A stretch of DNA of 64,000 nt from Flagellimonas beolgyonensis (GCF_003992615.1 NZ_RZMY01000018.1:62001-126000); one strand, 5' to 3'; shown: positions 1 to 9,425, counted from the stretch's first letter. Notes: a model not told the origin generated them from the letters alone. Program-made: numbers and translations.

Positions 1-1095
1 TCCTTTGGGATGTACGGCGAAACCGATATTATCGCCTATTGGCCAAAAGACTTGGCCATTTTGGCCTTTGAGGGCAATGGGGGTGCCAATTTGGGCAGAC
101 GTTTCAATCTAGGAGATGTAAATGTTCGGGGTGAAATGATCAATGTCTTTCATTTTGGGATCAATCGTAAAATGGGAAATGACCTCACCATTGGTGCCAG
201 GGCCAAATTATATTCCAGTGTGTTTCAGTTTCAATCTATCAAAAATAAAGGAAGTTTCACCACCACACAAGGTCAGGATAATATCTATGTGAGTGCATTG
301 GATGCCGATCTACAACTTCAGACCGCCGGGGTTAGGGGTTTCTATGATATTGTGGATGAAGATACTTCGACCACTCAAAAGGATTTGACCAGTTTGTTTA
401 CAGAACGAGTGTTGTTGGGCGGTAACCTGGGTCTGGGCTTCGATGCCGGATTCAGCTATCAGTTGTCGCCACAGACCACTTTGACCGCAAGCGTTCTGGA
501 TGTCGGGTTTATTTACAATTCCAAAGATGTGTGGAACTACACGTTGAAAGGGAGCGCCAGTACTGAAGGAATCACGGTGTATCTTCCTGAAGACATCAAT
601 AACCTGAACAACGACCTTTGGCAGGAGCTTTTGGATGATATTGAGGCCGATCTACCATATGGTGAAAACACTTCGGGGTATATTTCTTTTCGACCGGTTA
701 AGGCTTACGGGTCCATTCGTTACGATTTTGGCGAAGGTGGAAATTCATTGATGGACAATTGTGGCTGTGGTGTAAATGCTGGGGGAGGCAGTAACTCGGA
801 TATGTACCGGAACAGTGTCGGTGGCCAGTTGTTCATGATGAAAAGGCCTCGCGGGGTACAAGCGGCCCTAACCGGATTTTACCAAAGGCGATTTGGCAGG
901 GTGCTGGCTTTAAAAACCACCTACACGGTTGATAAATATTCATTTTCTAATATCGGTTTAGGATTGAATTTGCAAGCCGGGCCCGTTAATTTCTATGTCA
1001 TGGGCGACAATTTGTTGAGCTATCGCAATTTGGCGGATAGCCACTATCTATCTTTACAGTTCGGATTTAATATCATATCTTGGAACGATAATTGA
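1..1095 (+). CDS. Outer-membrane beta-barrel-like protein, DUF5723 type (5' partial)
   Basis: The frame is already open at base 1 (S-F-G-M...), so the N-terminus, including any signal peptide, lies outside the window; 364 codons are visible. The sequence alternates short amphipathic stretches with Gly/Asn-rich turns, as in outer-membrane barrels, and ends in an aromatic strand (FGFNIISW) close to the stop. A Cys/Gly turn (NCGCG) sits about two thirds of the way along. The overall style resembles the DUF5723 family of Bacteroidota, whose function is unknown. That family name is from memory of the pattern, not from a search. It is followed after 13 nt by another exported protein on the same strand, so the two may be co-transcribed. 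Confidence 0.6.
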   Translation, partial: SFGMYGETDIIAYWPKDLAILAFEGNGGANLGRRFNLGDVNVRGEMINVFHFGINRKMGNDLTIGARAKLYSSVFQFQSIKNKGSFTTTQGQDNIYVSALDADLQLQTAGVRGFYDIVDEDTSTTQKDLTSLFTERVLLGGNLGLGFDAGFSYQLSPQTTLTASVLDVGFIYNSKDVWNYTLKGSASTEGITVYLPEDINNLNNDLWQELLDDIEADLPYGENTSGYISFRPVKAYGSIRYDFGEGGNSLMDNCGCGVNAGGGSNSDMYRNSVGGQLFMMKRPRGVQAALTGFYQRRFGRVLALKTTYTVDKYSFSNIGLGLNLQAGPVNFYVMGDNLLSYRNLADSHYLSLQFGFNIISWNDN

Positions 1096-1108
1096 TTATT
1101 CCATAGGT

Positions 1109-1954
1109 ATGAAGACGAATTGGATATTTTTGATAATGTTTGCCATGGTTATGGGCGTAAATGCCCAAGGCTCTCTAAATGAATACAAGTATATTGTTGT
1201 GCCCAAAAAGTTTGCCGCGTTTAAGGGTGAGAACAAGTTTCAGACCAGTACCTTGACCAAGTTTTACTTTACTAAGGCTGGGTTTACAGTTGTTTATGAC
1301 GACGAAATGCCCATGGATCTTGCCACGAACAGATGTTTGGGTTTAATTGCGGATATCTTGGATGACTCCTCCATGTTATCGACCAAGGTTACCATAACTC
1401 TCAAGAACTGTAAAAATGAAGAGGTGTTCAGGACTCTGGTGGGAAAGAGTAAACTGAAAGATTATAACGATGCCTATAGAGAAGCCATTCAGGATGCATT
1501 CAGGTCATTTTCAAATATTAATTATAGCTATCAACCCAAAGAGGAGACCTCAAAGGAAGATGCACCCATTATTATCAGTTTTAAAGATGATGTGAAAAAC
1601 ATAAAGAAGAAACCGGATTCCCTTGTTGTGGAGCAAAAAGCAACCTTGGAAGAACAGGTCTATAAAAGTGTGGAACCCGTTCCTTCCAACATTGTAAAAG
1701 CCGAAGAAAAAAAGCACATGTCCCCGACTTGGCATGAAAGTTTGCTCTATGCGCAACCGGTGGAAAATGGCTATCAGTTGGTGGACAGTACACCAAAAGT
1801 GGTTTTAAGGTTGGAGGCGACTTCCATAGACAATATCTTTTTGACAAAATACCAAGGTAACAGTGCCATGATCTTTAAAAAAGGCGAGCAATGGTTTTTG
1901 GAATATTCCGAAAATGGTGAAAAGCACCAGATTGAACTCCAAATCAAATTCTAA
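1109..1954 (+). CDS. Exported protein of unknown function
   Basis: A 281-residue protein with a Sec signal peptide (hydrophobic residues 5-18, cleavage likely after NA-Q at 19-20). The first half (about 25-140) is a compact alpha/beta-looking region with the phrase YKYIVVPKKF, a pattern often met in small flavobacterial exported proteins. Residues 140-200 are Lys/Glu-rich and probably a flexible linker. The C-terminal 80 residues form a second small domain. I recognise no enzyme motif. It follows the barrel protein by 13 nt and its stop codon overlaps that of convergent rarA, so there is no room for a terminator. Confidence 0.75.
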   Translation: MKTNWIFLIMFAMVMGVNAQGSLNEYKYIVVPKKFAAFKGENKFQTSTLTKFYFTKAGFTVVYDDEMPMDLATNRCLGLIADILDDSSMLSTKVTITLKNCKNEEVFRTLVGKSKLKDYNDAYREAIQDAFRSFSNINYSYQPKEETSKEDAPIIISFKDDVKNIKKKPDSLVVEQKATLEEQVYKSVEPVPSNIVKAEEKKHMSPTWHESLLYAQPVENGYQLVDSTPKVVLRLEATSIDNIFLTKYQGNSAMIFKKGEQWFLEYSENGEKHQIELQIKF

Positions 1955-3228
1955 AAATCATATTTTTCCTTCCAGCGGCTTTTTAAAAAGTCCTTCATTG
2001 CTTTTTCCCTGGGGTTGTTGCCCGGTCTATAAAAAGTAGTTCCTGAGATTTCATCGGGCAAGAACTCAAAATCCACAAAATTGTTTTCGTGATCGTGTGC
2101 GTAGGCATAGCCTTTGCCGTACCCCAAATCTTCCATAAGCTGGGTCGGGGCATTCCTAATGGCCATGGGTACCGATAGATCACCAGTTTCCCGAACCTTT
2201 TGTTGTGCCTCTTTAATGGCCGCATAACTGGCATTGCTCTTCGGAGAACTGGCCAAATAAGTGGCACATTGGCTTAGGACAATCCGTGCTTCGGGATACC
2301 CGATGGTGGTTACCGCCTGAAATGTGGTATTGGCAAGTACCAAGGCAGTGGGATTTGCATTCCCAATATCTTCAGAAGCCAAAATGAGCATCCGGCGGGC
2401 AATGAACTTAACATCCTCACCGCCTTCGATCATGCGTGCCAGCCAGTACACAGCAGCGTTGGGATCGCTTCCCCGAATGGATTTGATAAACGCCGAAATG
2501 ATGTCGTAATGCTGTTCCCCAGTTTTGTCATACAGCACCGTATTTTTTTGAACCTTGTTCAAGACCGATTCGTTCGTAATGATAATGGAATCGGAAGTTT
2601 CAGAATTGACGATAAGTTCAAAAATATTGAGGAGTTTTCTGCCGTCACCGCCAGACAAGCGTAACAGTGCCTCAGTTTCCTGTAGTTCAATTTTTTTGTC
2701 TTTCAATAACCTGTCCGTAGCGATGGCTCTTTTTAATAGGGATATAAGATCTTCCTTTCCAAAAGGTTTGAGGACATACACCTGACATCGCGAGAGTAAG
2801 GCCGGAATTACCTCAAAACTGGGATTCTCTGTTGTGGCGCCGATAAGGGTCACCCATCCTTTCTCCACTGCGCCCAGTAATGAATCCTGTTGGGATTTAC
2901 TGAAGCGATGGATCTCATCAATGAACAATATGGGATTTTTTGAGGTGAACAAACCGCCACTTTGCTTTGCTTTTTCAATAACTTCCCTAACATCCTTTAC
3001 ACCACTGCTAATGGCACTGAGTGTATAAAAGGGACGTTGGCTTTCCGTAGCGATAATCTGGGCCAAGGTTGTCTTTCCGGTGCCTGGTGGTCCCCAGAAA
3101 ATCAACGACGGTATAACCCCATTCTTTATCTGGTTGGTAAGCGCCCCCTGTTCACCCACCAGATGTTCCTGACTAATATAATCTTCCAGTGTTTTGGGAC
3201 GTATCCGTTCGGCCAAAGGTTCATTCAT
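1951..3228 (-). CDS. rarA: Replication-associated recombination protein A (RarA/MgsA AAA+ ATPase)
   Basis: RarA is a clamp-loader-like AAA+ ATPase that acts at stalled replication forks. At 425 residues it has the usual length. Visible motifs are Walker A GPPGTGKT at 46-53, Walker B LFIDEIHR at 101-108, sensor-type GATTENPSF, and the C-terminal MgsA tetramerisation region with SNASYAAI. The start [17 protein letters not shown] is canonical for the family. The stop codon overlaps the stop of the convergent exported-protein gene by two bases. No perfect TAnnTTTG box was seen upstream. Confidence 0.95.
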   Translation of the reverse strand: MNEPLAERIRPKTLEDYISQEHLVGEQGALTNQIKNGVIPSLIFWGPPGTGKTTLAQIIATESQRPFYTLSAISSGVKDVREVIEKAKQSGGLFTSKNPILFIDEIHRFSKSQQDSLLGAVEKGWVTLIGATTENPSFEVIPALLSRCQVYVLKPFGKEDLISLLKRAIATDRLLKDKKIELQETEALLRLSGGDGRKLLNIFELIVNSETSDSIIITNESVLNKVQKNTVLYDKTGEQHYDIISAFIKSIRGSDPNAAVYWLARMIEGGEDVKFIARRMLILASEDIGNANPTALVLANTTFQAVTTIGYPEARIVLSQCATYLASSPKSNASYAAIKEAQQKVRETGDLSVPMAIRNAPTQLMEDLGYGKGYAYAHDHENNFVDFEFLPDEISGTTFYRPGNNPREKAMKDFLKSRWKEKYDF

Positions 3229-3347
3229 GGTTTAAAAATAATACAATTTTAGGGGCGAAGTGCTGTTTTAAAAGTAGGGGATATCAAATGCCTGACAATT
3301 TGTGTAAATTGATGGTTCTGGTAGGATAATTGATTTTCTTGCTCGAT

Positions 3348-4070
3348 ATGGGTAATAAGGAACATTTTAAGTTTTCGAACGCTGTGATATTGGCACCCTT
3401 GTTGGCGGTGCTTTCCATTTGGACCGTATTTTGGGTGGAAGTGAAGTTTGGCTTCAATTTCAATGATTATGGGATTTATCCAAGAAGAATTTCAGGTTTA
3501 AGGGGAATTGTTTTCAGTCCGTTTATTCATGGCTCCGTGTCCCATCTATACAACAACACCATTCCCTTGGCGGTGCTCACTGCTTTTCTTTTCTATTTTT
3601 ATAGACAATCGGCAGTAAAGGCACTTTTCATTGGGGTTGTCTTGTCTGGATTCATCACTTGGGCAATCGCTAGACCATCCTACCATATTGGTGCCAGTGG
3701 TATTATTTATGTATTGGTAAGCTTCATTTTTTTTAAAGGGATATTTACCAAATATTTTCGATTGGTCGCATTATCGTTGGTGGTGGTGTTCATTTACGGG
3801 AGTATGATCTGGTATGTGTTCCCGGTGGAAGGCAATATTTCTTGGGAAGGCCATTTGGCAGGTTTTATTACTGGATTGTTAATGGCATTGTTTTTAAAAG
3901 TGAATATCCCAGAACCCAAAAAATACGAATGGGAGAAGGAGGACTATGAAGAAGAACATGATCCATTTCTCCGGCATTTTGATGAAAATGGCAATTTTAT
4001 TGAGGACAAATCAGATGCTGAACCGGAAATTAAGGTCAAATACCATTATAGAGAGTCCAAGGAAGAGTAA
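3348..4070 (+). CDS. Rhomboid-family intramembrane serine protease
   Basis: An integral membrane protein of about 240 residues with six hydrophobic segments. The catalytic pair is visible: Ser117 in HIGASG (GxSG) and His169 in SWEGHLAGFITG. The HGSVSHLYNN stretch at 61-70 matches the conserved rhomboid H-x-x-x-H-x-x-N loop. Such enzymes cut transmembrane substrates in the inner membrane; the substrate is unknown. The C-terminal 60 residues are hydrophilic and acidic. I chose the ATG at 3348; a TTG at 3330 would add six residues. The gene ends 2 nt before convergent rlmB. Confidence 0.9.
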   Translation: MGNKEHFKFSNAVILAPLLAVLSIWTVFWVEVKFGFNFNDYGIYPRRISGLRGIVFSPFIHGSVSHLYNNTIPLAVLTAFLFYFYRQSAVKALFIGVVLSGFITWAIARPSYHIGASGIIYVLVSFIFFKGIFTKYFRLVALSLVVVFIYGSMIWYVFPVEGNISWEGHLAGFITGLLMALFLKVNIPEPKKYEWEKEDYEEEHDPFLRHFDENGNFIEDKSDAEPEIKVKYHYRESKEE

Positions 4071-4072
4071 TA

Positions 4073-4810
4073 TTAGATACTTCGCTGCCGAACTACCTCA
4101 TAAAGGAAAACCCCACAGGCTACAGAGACATTTAAGGAACCAATAGTGCCAAATAAGGGCAATTTCGCCATGTGGTCCACTATGGATAGAATGGAAGGGG
4201 AAATTCCTTTTTCTTCAGAGCCCATAATGATGGCGGTAGGTTTGGAAAAATCAACGGAGTAGATTTCACCTTCAGCCTTTTCTGTGGCAGCGGTAACCTC
4301 GATTCCTGACGACTGCAGATAGAAAATGGCGTCTTTAAGATGGTCGACTTTACAAATGGGAACATTGAAAACGGCGCCTGCGGAAGTTTTTACCGTATCA
4401 TCCGTAATTGGTGCTGCTCCATTTTTGGGAACAATAATGCAGTGAACACCACAACACTCCGCTGTTCGGATGATCGCTCCAAAATTCCGGACATCGGAAA
4501 CTTGGTCCAATAAAAGAAAAAAGGGTGCTTTTTGAGTGGACATCACTTCTTCCACAACGGTTTCAAAATCTTGGAACTGAACCGGGGAGATTTGTGCCAC
4601 AGCTCCTTGATGGTTGTTTCGGGTCAGTCGGTTCAATTTTTCCACGGGAACATAGGAAGAGCTGATGCCCATTTTTCGAATGGTGGTTTCCAACTCCTTG
4701 AACAGGTCGCCTTTTAACCCTTTCTGTAGAAAAATTTTATTGATGGGCTGATTGGCATTGATGGCTTCTATGACCGCCCTTATACCGTAAATGAGCTGGT
4801 TGTCTTTCAT
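4073..4810 (-). CDS. rlmB: 23S rRNA guanosine 2'-O-methyltransferase, RlmB/TrmH family
   Basis: A SPOUT-class 2'-O-ribose methyltransferase, 245 residues, the normal length. The N-terminal RNA-binding L30e-like domain starts LIYGIRAVIEA. The SPOUT knot motifs are present: DQVSDVRNFGAIIRTAECCG, IIMGSEEKGIS and LNVSVACGVFLYEVVRQR. The family usually methylates G2251 of 23S rRNA; the exact target here is inferred. A TAnnTTTG box (TACTTTTG) ends only 4 nt before the ATG, which would give a leaderless or nearly leaderless message. Confidence 0.93.
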   Translation of the reverse strand: MKDNQLIYGIRAVIEAINANQPINKIFLQKGLKGDLFKELETTIRKMGISSSYVPVEKLNRLTRNNHQGAVAQISPVQFQDFETVVEEVMSTQKAPFFLLLDQVSDVRNFGAIIRTAECCGVHCIIVPKNGAAPITDDTVKTSAGAVFNVPICKVDHLKDAIFYLQSSGIEVTAATEKAEGEIYSVDFSKPTAIIMGSEEKGISPSILSIVDHMAKLPLFGTIGSLNVSVACGVFLYEVVRQRSI

Positions 4811-4814
4811 AGCG

Positions 4815-4822
4815 CAAAAGTA
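4815..4822 (-). promoter_or_regulatory. -7 box (TACTTTTG) directly before rlmB
   Basis: On the minus strand TACTTTTG fits the Bacteroidota -7 consensus TAnnTTTG and is separated from the rlmB ATG by only four bases (CGCT). No TTG sits at the expected -33 position, which is occupied by the terminator hairpin of the upstream gene. If used, the transcript would start at or inside the start codon. Confidence 0.45.
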
Positions 4823-4823
4823 A

Positions 4824-4854
4824 CCAAAAAACCGCCCCGGAATAGGGACGGTTT
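4824..4854 (-). terminator. Intrinsic terminator after the first secreted paralogue
   Basis: Read on the minus strand, a 10-bp stem (AAACCGTCCC / GGGGCGGTTT, one G-T wobble) with a 6-nt loop is followed directly by a T run. It sits between the stop of the 4908-5669 gene and the rlmB promoter box. Confidence 0.8.
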
Positions 4855-4907
4855 ATTTTTTGTACACGGGGCCAAAGTGACCCGAAACTTCGTCGGGAAG
4901 TTAAATC

Positions 4908-5669
4908 TTAATTATAAATTGATATTAGAATTTGCTCCACATCTTCCTCAGAACTGAACGATAGCCGGTTTTCTTTGGCGAACATCACTGCTTGCTCGGT
5001 CAATGAAGGGTCTTCAATTTGCTTTAAAACGTTACGCTTGTTCAGATTAAAAGGCTCAAGGGTGTCATCAATGGCAGTATAGTATTTGCTTCTTTTCTTG
5101 ATCTGGTTGGTTGGCCGATTGATCATAGGATTTGGTGAGCCCTCAACCTCTTTGATGTAATGGTTCTTCAAAATCCTTACTCCGTTGGCGTCATAGATGA
5201 CTTCGGCAAAAACAATTTTATCCTTGGAGGCCGGGTCATAAAATTTCTTGAACATCTTATTGTTTACCGATATACTATCAACACTGTATTTATTGAAAAT
5301 GAAGAGTGAATCATTTTCCATTTGAGTGATAAAATGCCCAACCTTAATATCGTAGTTGATATTGCTCAATCGATAGACCTTTTCTCCAACGAAAAGCATA
5401 GCATTGTTATCCCAGTCCTCGAACAAAAATTTTTCCCCTTTGGTTTGCATGTCACCATATTTCAGATTTTCCACATTGGTGACGCTACCAAAAGAGTTTA
5501 TTTTGGAAATATCGTATTGACTGCCGAACAAAGAATTGAAATCGGAAGTAGTCGCTCCTACCAAATTACTGGGGTCGGCATTTGGAATTTGGGCCAAAAT
5601 AACTATAGGTGTCACCAAGGCCATAAAAAATAGCAAGGATTTTTTTTTGAACAATGATTTCATTTTCAA
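4908..5669 (-). CDS. Exported protein of unknown function, copy 1 of a tandem pair
   Basis: A 253-residue protein with a Sec signal peptide (hydrophobic 12-26, ending ILAQ). From about residue 80 to the end it is clearly homologous to the adjacent gene at 5884-6591; both share NINYDIK, DSLFI, SPNPMINRP and PFNLNK-NVL. By eye the shared part is about half identical. The N-terminal 50 residues after the signal differ and contain several Asn/Ser turns. I do not recognise the family; no catalytic motif is evident. A terminator follows the stop. Confidence 0.8.
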   Translation of the reverse strand: MKMKSLFKKKSLLFFMALVTPIVILAQIPNADPSNLVGATTSDFNSLFGSQYDISKINSFGSVTNVENLKYGDMQTKGEKFLFEDWDNNAMLFVGEKVYRLSNINYDIKVGHFITQMENDSLFIFNKYSVDSISVNNKMFKKFYDPASKDKIVFAEVIYDANGVRILKNHYIKEVEGSPNPMINRPTNQIKKRSKYYTAIDDTLEPFNLNKRNVLKQIEDPSLTEQAVMFAKENRLSFSSEEDVEQILISIYN

Positions 5670-5837
5670 CTGTTTTTTTTTGAGATTTAGGTTTTAATAT
5701 ACTAATAAATACACCTTTGGGCAAACTCTTATTCTATCTTTTGTTGAGCTTCAAATTACTTAGGGCATATTGCCATTTTTATAAAATAAAAATCCATTGA
5801 TTAGGAATATTGGAATGGAAAAACAGTTTAAATAACA

Positions 5838-5858
5838 AACGCCTGAATATCGGGCGTT
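5838..5858 (-). terminator. Probable terminator after the second secreted paralogue
   Basis: On the minus strand AACGCC and GGCGTT pair around a 9-nt loop, followed by a T-rich stretch (TTTGTTATTT). It lies 26 nt after the stop of the 5884-6591 gene. The remaining part of the 214-nt spacer up to 5883 is AT-rich with no further feature seen. Confidence 0.55.
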
Positions 5859-5883
5859 CTGAGTTTTGTATTCTGGAATTGTC

Positions 5884-6591
5884 CTATTCCATTTGGTTCA
5901 AGGTGTGCTTAAGGATCATTGTAACGTCCGAGTCCGAATTGAAGGATAGATGGTTTTCCTTGGCAAAGTTCTTTGCCAAATCCTGTTGTTTGGAATTCTT
6001 TAATTGTCTGAGAACGTTTTTTTTGTTCAAATTAAAGGGTACCAATGTATTGCCACTGGTAGTAAAATATCGGGTTCTTTGTTTAATAACATCTTTAGGT
6101 CTATTGATCATGGGGTTCGGGGAACTCTCAACCTCACTCAGGTAATAACCTTTAAGGATGTTGATGCCATCGGAATCAAAAATGATCTCGGCGAATACCA
6201 CCCGATCTGTGGTTGAGGATGGGTCATAGTATTTTTTGTATTTTTTGCCATTTACTGCGATGCTATCAATACTGTTTTTATCATAAATGAAAAGGGAATC
6301 CTTGTCGGTTTTGGTCATGAACTGACCCATTTTTATATCGTAGTTGATATTGTTGATTCGAAATACTGTTTTACCAACATAAACGGATCCGCTGTTTTCC
6401 CATCCTGAAAACAAATAATGTTCGGGGCTCTTTAATTTACTGGTTGAACCGGTACTGCCACCATAATAGGAAAGGTAATCTCCCATTCTCGTACCGGACA
6501 TACCACCAATATCTCCGTATTGGGCCAATAGGATGAAAGGTGAGATTAATAGCGTTACGATTAATAGTCGATGTTTAATTGAAATAATCAT
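5884..6591 (-). CDS. Exported protein of unknown function, copy 2 of a tandem pair
   Basis: A 235-residue paralogue of the neighbouring 4908-5669 product. It has a Sec signal peptide (hydrophobic residues 8-22, ending LLAQ) and then the same core (NINYDIK, DSLFIYDK, SPNPMINRP, PFNLNKKNVL). A Gly/Ser-rich segment (YYGGSTGSTS) replaces the longer N-terminal region of copy 1. Each copy has its own terminator, and this copy has a perfect -7 box upstream, so they are probably expressed separately. Function unknown. Confidence 0.8.
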   Translation of the reverse strand: MIISIKHRLLIVTLLISPFILLAQYGDIGGMSGTRMGDYLSYYGGSTGSTSKLKSPEHYLFSGWENSGSVYVGKTVFRINNINYDIKMGQFMTKTDKDSLFIYDKNSIDSIAVNGKKYKKYYDPSSTTDRVVFAEIIFDSDGINILKGYYLSEVESSPNPMINRPKDVIKQRTRYFTTSGNTLVPFNLNKKNVLRQLKNSKQQDLAKNFAKENHLSFNSDSDVTMILKHTLNQME

Positions 6592-6619
6592 TCTTGATTG
6601 ATATTTAAATGGTTAGATT

Positions 6620-6627
6620 CAAATATA
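6620..6627 (-). promoter_or_regulatory. -7 box (TATATTTG) for the second secreted paralogue
   Basis: TATATTTG on the minus strand fits TAnnTTTG and would give a leader of roughly 20 nt before the ATG at 6591. No TTG was found at the -33 distance; that position is taken by the terminator of the SusCD operon. Confidence 0.55.
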
Positions 6628-6629
6628 CT

Positions 6630-6662
6630 TAAAAAAAAAGACCGTAAGACTTAGTCTTACGG
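6630..6662 (-). terminator. Terminator of the SusC/SusD operon
   Basis: On the minus strand CCGTAAGAC-TAA-GTCTTACGG forms a perfect 9-bp stem with a 3-nt loop, followed by TC and a run of nine or more T residues. It lies 27 nt after the stop of the third operon gene. Confidence 0.92.
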
Positions 6663-6689
6663 CCCATTTTCTTAAATAAATGTTATTTG

Positions 6690-7619
6690 TTATAGACAGT
6701 TGGTCACTGCCAAAAGACCAGCAGAACCTTCACCTACGCCAACAGCCAAAAGTAAAGTTCCATCCGGAGCATAAACCTCAAAGGAAATTTCACCATATCT
6801 ATCACCAGGGAAAGACCAATTGGCCTCTGACGTTCCTGCTGGGATGGTAACAACGGCTGAACCGTCGAAACCGTCGTTGGGAGTACAATCAGAACCTCCA
6901 AGGAAAGTTCCTGCTGCTGCAGCATAAGGTGAACAAAGTCCAATTTCAATAACGGTACCATCGTCTAAAGTAACTTGGATACCACTACCACCATTACCGT
7001 CGTCAGTTTGCCAACCATCACCATAGGTGTCATGCATGTCCACAACATAATCTCCAGGAACTGGAGTACAGGTCAACAATGCATTGTACTGGAATGGGGA
7101 CGCAAAGAAACCACCGGTAATGATACCTGCTGCACTAGCTGCACCAAACGTTCTTCCATCAGTCAAGTTCAAGCGTAGCTCAAAGATGAACAAATCGCCA
7201 GGAAAATAATCGTCCGATCCAATGCCCAAAGCTGCAACCGATTCACCAAAAGTTGCAGAAAGGGTGGCTCTTGGCAGACCGACAGGACCAGTAGTAAATG
7301 CAGAAGCTGGAATGGTCTTCACCAATGAATTGGTTGTCGTTGTGGTTCCGTTGTCTGGTGAAAGGTCACGCATATTGACATAGATATCCACGCTTTCCAA
7401 CAAAGCACCATCTTGTTCGTCTTGCTCCTCAACCTCTACAATAAAGGAAGAAGAATCGTCACTGGAGTTCAATACTGCGTTTACAACATTGATAGTACGC
7501 AGAACCGCTCCGGTTTCATATTGAAGTACCTCATCAATGGTCTTGTTGCCATCCTCACAAGAGGAGAAGCTGAAGACCGTCAGGCATACCAATAGTAAAG
7601 TTTTGAATGTATTTTTCAT
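6690..7619 (-). CDS. Surface lipoprotein of a SusCD-type operon with a DxYGDGW domain
   Basis: A 309-residue lipoprotein: signal peptide with lipid-attachment Cys21 (FSSC) followed by acidic residues (EDG). The middle (about 40-180) looks like beta-sandwich material. Residues about 184-309 contain DTYGDGW at 197-203, resembling the D-S-Y-G-D-G-W-N-G motif domain common in secreted Bacteroidota proteins, with paired cysteines (184, 229, 245, 308). It is the last gene of the susC-susD operon, 12 nt after susD, where surface substrate-binding proteins are usually encoded. A substrate-binding role is inferred from position only. Confidence 0.75.
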   Translation of the reverse strand: MKNTFKTLLLVCLTVFSFSSCEDGNKTIDEVLQYETGAVLRTINVVNAVLNSSDDSSSFIVEVEEQDEQDGALLESVDIYVNMRDLSPDNGTTTTTNSLVKTIPASAFTTGPVGLPRATLSATFGESVAALGIGSDDYFPGDLFIFELRLNLTDGRTFGAASAAGIITGGFFASPFQYNALLTCTPVPGDYVVDMHDTYGDGWQTDDGNGGSGIQVTLDDGTVIEIGLCSPYAAAAGTFLGGSDCTPNDGFDGSAVVTIPAGTSEANWSFPGDRYGEISFEVYAPDGTLLLAVGVGEGSAGLLAVTNCL

Positions 7620-7631
7620 CGAATTAATTTT

Positions 7632-9407
7632 TTAGTTTGCGGGATTAAGCGTTCCGTTATCCCAGAATACCTGTGTTGAGTTATCCGTACGTTGGTTGAT
7701 GTTCGGGTTGGAACTTACCTCGTTACCTGGATACAACAAAGTTCTTGGGAACGCTCCTGGGTTAATCTCAACGTTTCTGGCCAAGGTTCTTGGATATCCT
7801 GTTCTTCTGATAAAGTTGAACCCATCAGCGCCAGCACCGTACATAGCGATAAAGTATTGTTCGCCCAAAAGATCCATTTTATCTTTTTCAACTGGCCATC
7901 CAAAACCGTCAACACCAGTGGATCCAGCTGCATTATCAAACTCGTCCACTTTATCGGCAATAAACTCGAGGATTCTGTCTGCATCTGGTGCTACTGATGT
8001 ATCAGCTTGACCATCCAGTGCACCAAAAGAAACCACTTTTTCAATTGATTCTGTAATTCCTGCTTCAAAAGCATCCAACGCATCATCAGGATTACCTTGG
8101 GCCAAATAAGCCTCGGCTCTCATGAATTCAACGTAAGAAGAGAGCATGATCGGCTCGATACCGGCACCGCCACCACCAGAACCTAGGGCCAAGCGGTTTT
8201 TATAACCAGTCAATTCTTCTTGATCGGCTGATAGGATCACATAATCGGGATGATCGTCAAAGTTTCCTCCAGCAGGGTACACACCTACAGCAGTTCTGGT
8301 AAAGTTGTCTGGTGGAATACCATCGTCATCACCGTGCATCCTACCCCAGTAACCAATTCGCATAGAACACCAGTAATCTTCGTCTGGAGTAAATTCCAAT
8401 TGAGAGGGAACGGTTTCCAAAGAGCAGGATAGAGTTTCACCGTTTGGATCACCTGTGTAGTTATAGAAATTATCATCAGCTTCCCACAATAGGGTGGTAA
8501 AGCTTCCTGGAGTAACCGCTACTTGTCTGTAAAAATAGTAACGTCTTCTAGGATCGTCGTCACCAGTAACATCACCGCGGTTGCCAACCATGTTGTTCAT
8601 CAACCAATTGGAACGGTAAATGTTTGCACCATCGCTACGGTAATCGGCTGCGTAATCAGGATGTCTTGTATCAGGAGAGTTGGCATTGGTGCCATAAGTG
8701 AATGCAAAATCATCCGCTGCACTTTCAATAACGTTGGACGCGTTAATTACACCAGCGTAGTTGCCAGTTGTCAAATCGGCACGCATTTTTAACGTGTTGG
8801 CCAATTTTATCCATTTACTGGCATCACCTCCATAATAGAAGTCTGTACCGGTACCAATGGTAGCACCATTCAACAAAGAGGTTGCCTCATTAAGTAGCGC
8901 AATGGCTGCTGCATAAACAGCTGAGTCAGAGTCAACGCTCGGGTTTGGGAATACATCAGGCTGATTGATTTCTGAATAAGGAATATCGCCAATGTAATCC
9001 ACAAACAACATCAAGAGGTGGGCTTCCATGATTTTACTGATACCCCTGTGGAAAGAAAGATCCACATCGGTATTTGCTTCATCGATCGCTTCAATGGCAG
9101 CAAGGTCAGGTACAATGTTGGCATAAAGGTTGGTCCATGCCCCGTTGAAGGTACCGGAACCCCATCTATTGAAATAGTTACGTCCAGACATGTATTCAAT
9201 CCTACTCAATTGTGAACCCACATTGTTGAATGTAGTTGCAGCTGATAGATAGCTCAACTGAATGGAGGTCAATAGCAAATCGGGATCAGCCTCCGTCAAT
9301 TGGTTTGGGTTGTTAACCTGTTCAAGTTCAATGGTCTCGCAGGAATGGAATATTCCGACAGCCAGAATCAAACTTAATATTATTGATTTGTTAAAATATT
9401 TTTTCAT
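7632..9407 (-). CDS. SusD/RagB-family nutrient-binding outer-membrane lipoprotein
   Basis: A 591-residue SusD-like lipoprotein with signal peptide and lipid-attachment Cys23 (FHSC). The N-terminal NPNQLTEADPDLLLTS segment is typical of the SusD-like_2 branch, and the TPR-rich body (SKIMEAHLLMLFVDYIGDIPYSE; EFMRAEAYLAQG) is characteristic. SusD proteins lie on the cell surface as lids over the SusC pore and bind the ligand. Here the partner SusC is encoded 18 nt upstream. The substrate cannot be told; no glycoside hydrolase, lyase or peptidase gene is beside the operon. Confidence 0.93.
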   Translation of the reverse strand: MKKYFNKSIILSLILAVGIFHSCETIELEQVNNPNQLTEADPDLLLTSIQLSYLSAATTFNNVGSQLSRIEYMSGRNYFNRWGSGTFNGAWTNLYANIVPDLAAIEAIDEANTDVDLSFHRGISKIMEAHLLMLFVDYIGDIPYSEINQPDVFPNPSVDSDSAVYAAAIALLNEATSLLNGATIGTGTDFYYGGDASKWIKLANTLKMRADLTTGNYAGVINASNVIESAADDFAFTYGTNANSPDTRHPDYAADYRSDGANIYRSNWLMNNMVGNRGDVTGDDDPRRRYYFYRQVAVTPGSFTTLLWEADDNFYNYTGDPNGETLSCSLETVPSQLEFTPDEDYWCSMRIGYWGRMHGDDDGIPPDNFTRTAVGVYPAGGNFDDHPDYVILSADQEELTGYKNRLALGSGGGGAGIEPIMLSSYVEFMRAEAYLAQGNPDDALDAFEAGITESIEKVVSFGALDGQADTSVAPDADRILEFIADKVDEFDNAAGSTGVDGFGWPVEKDKMDLLGEQYFIAMYGAGADGFNFIRRTGYPRTLARNVEINPGAFPRTLLYPGNEVSSNPNINQRTDNSTQVFWDNGTLNPAN

Positions 9408-9425
9408 AATTCAATTAATTTTTTT

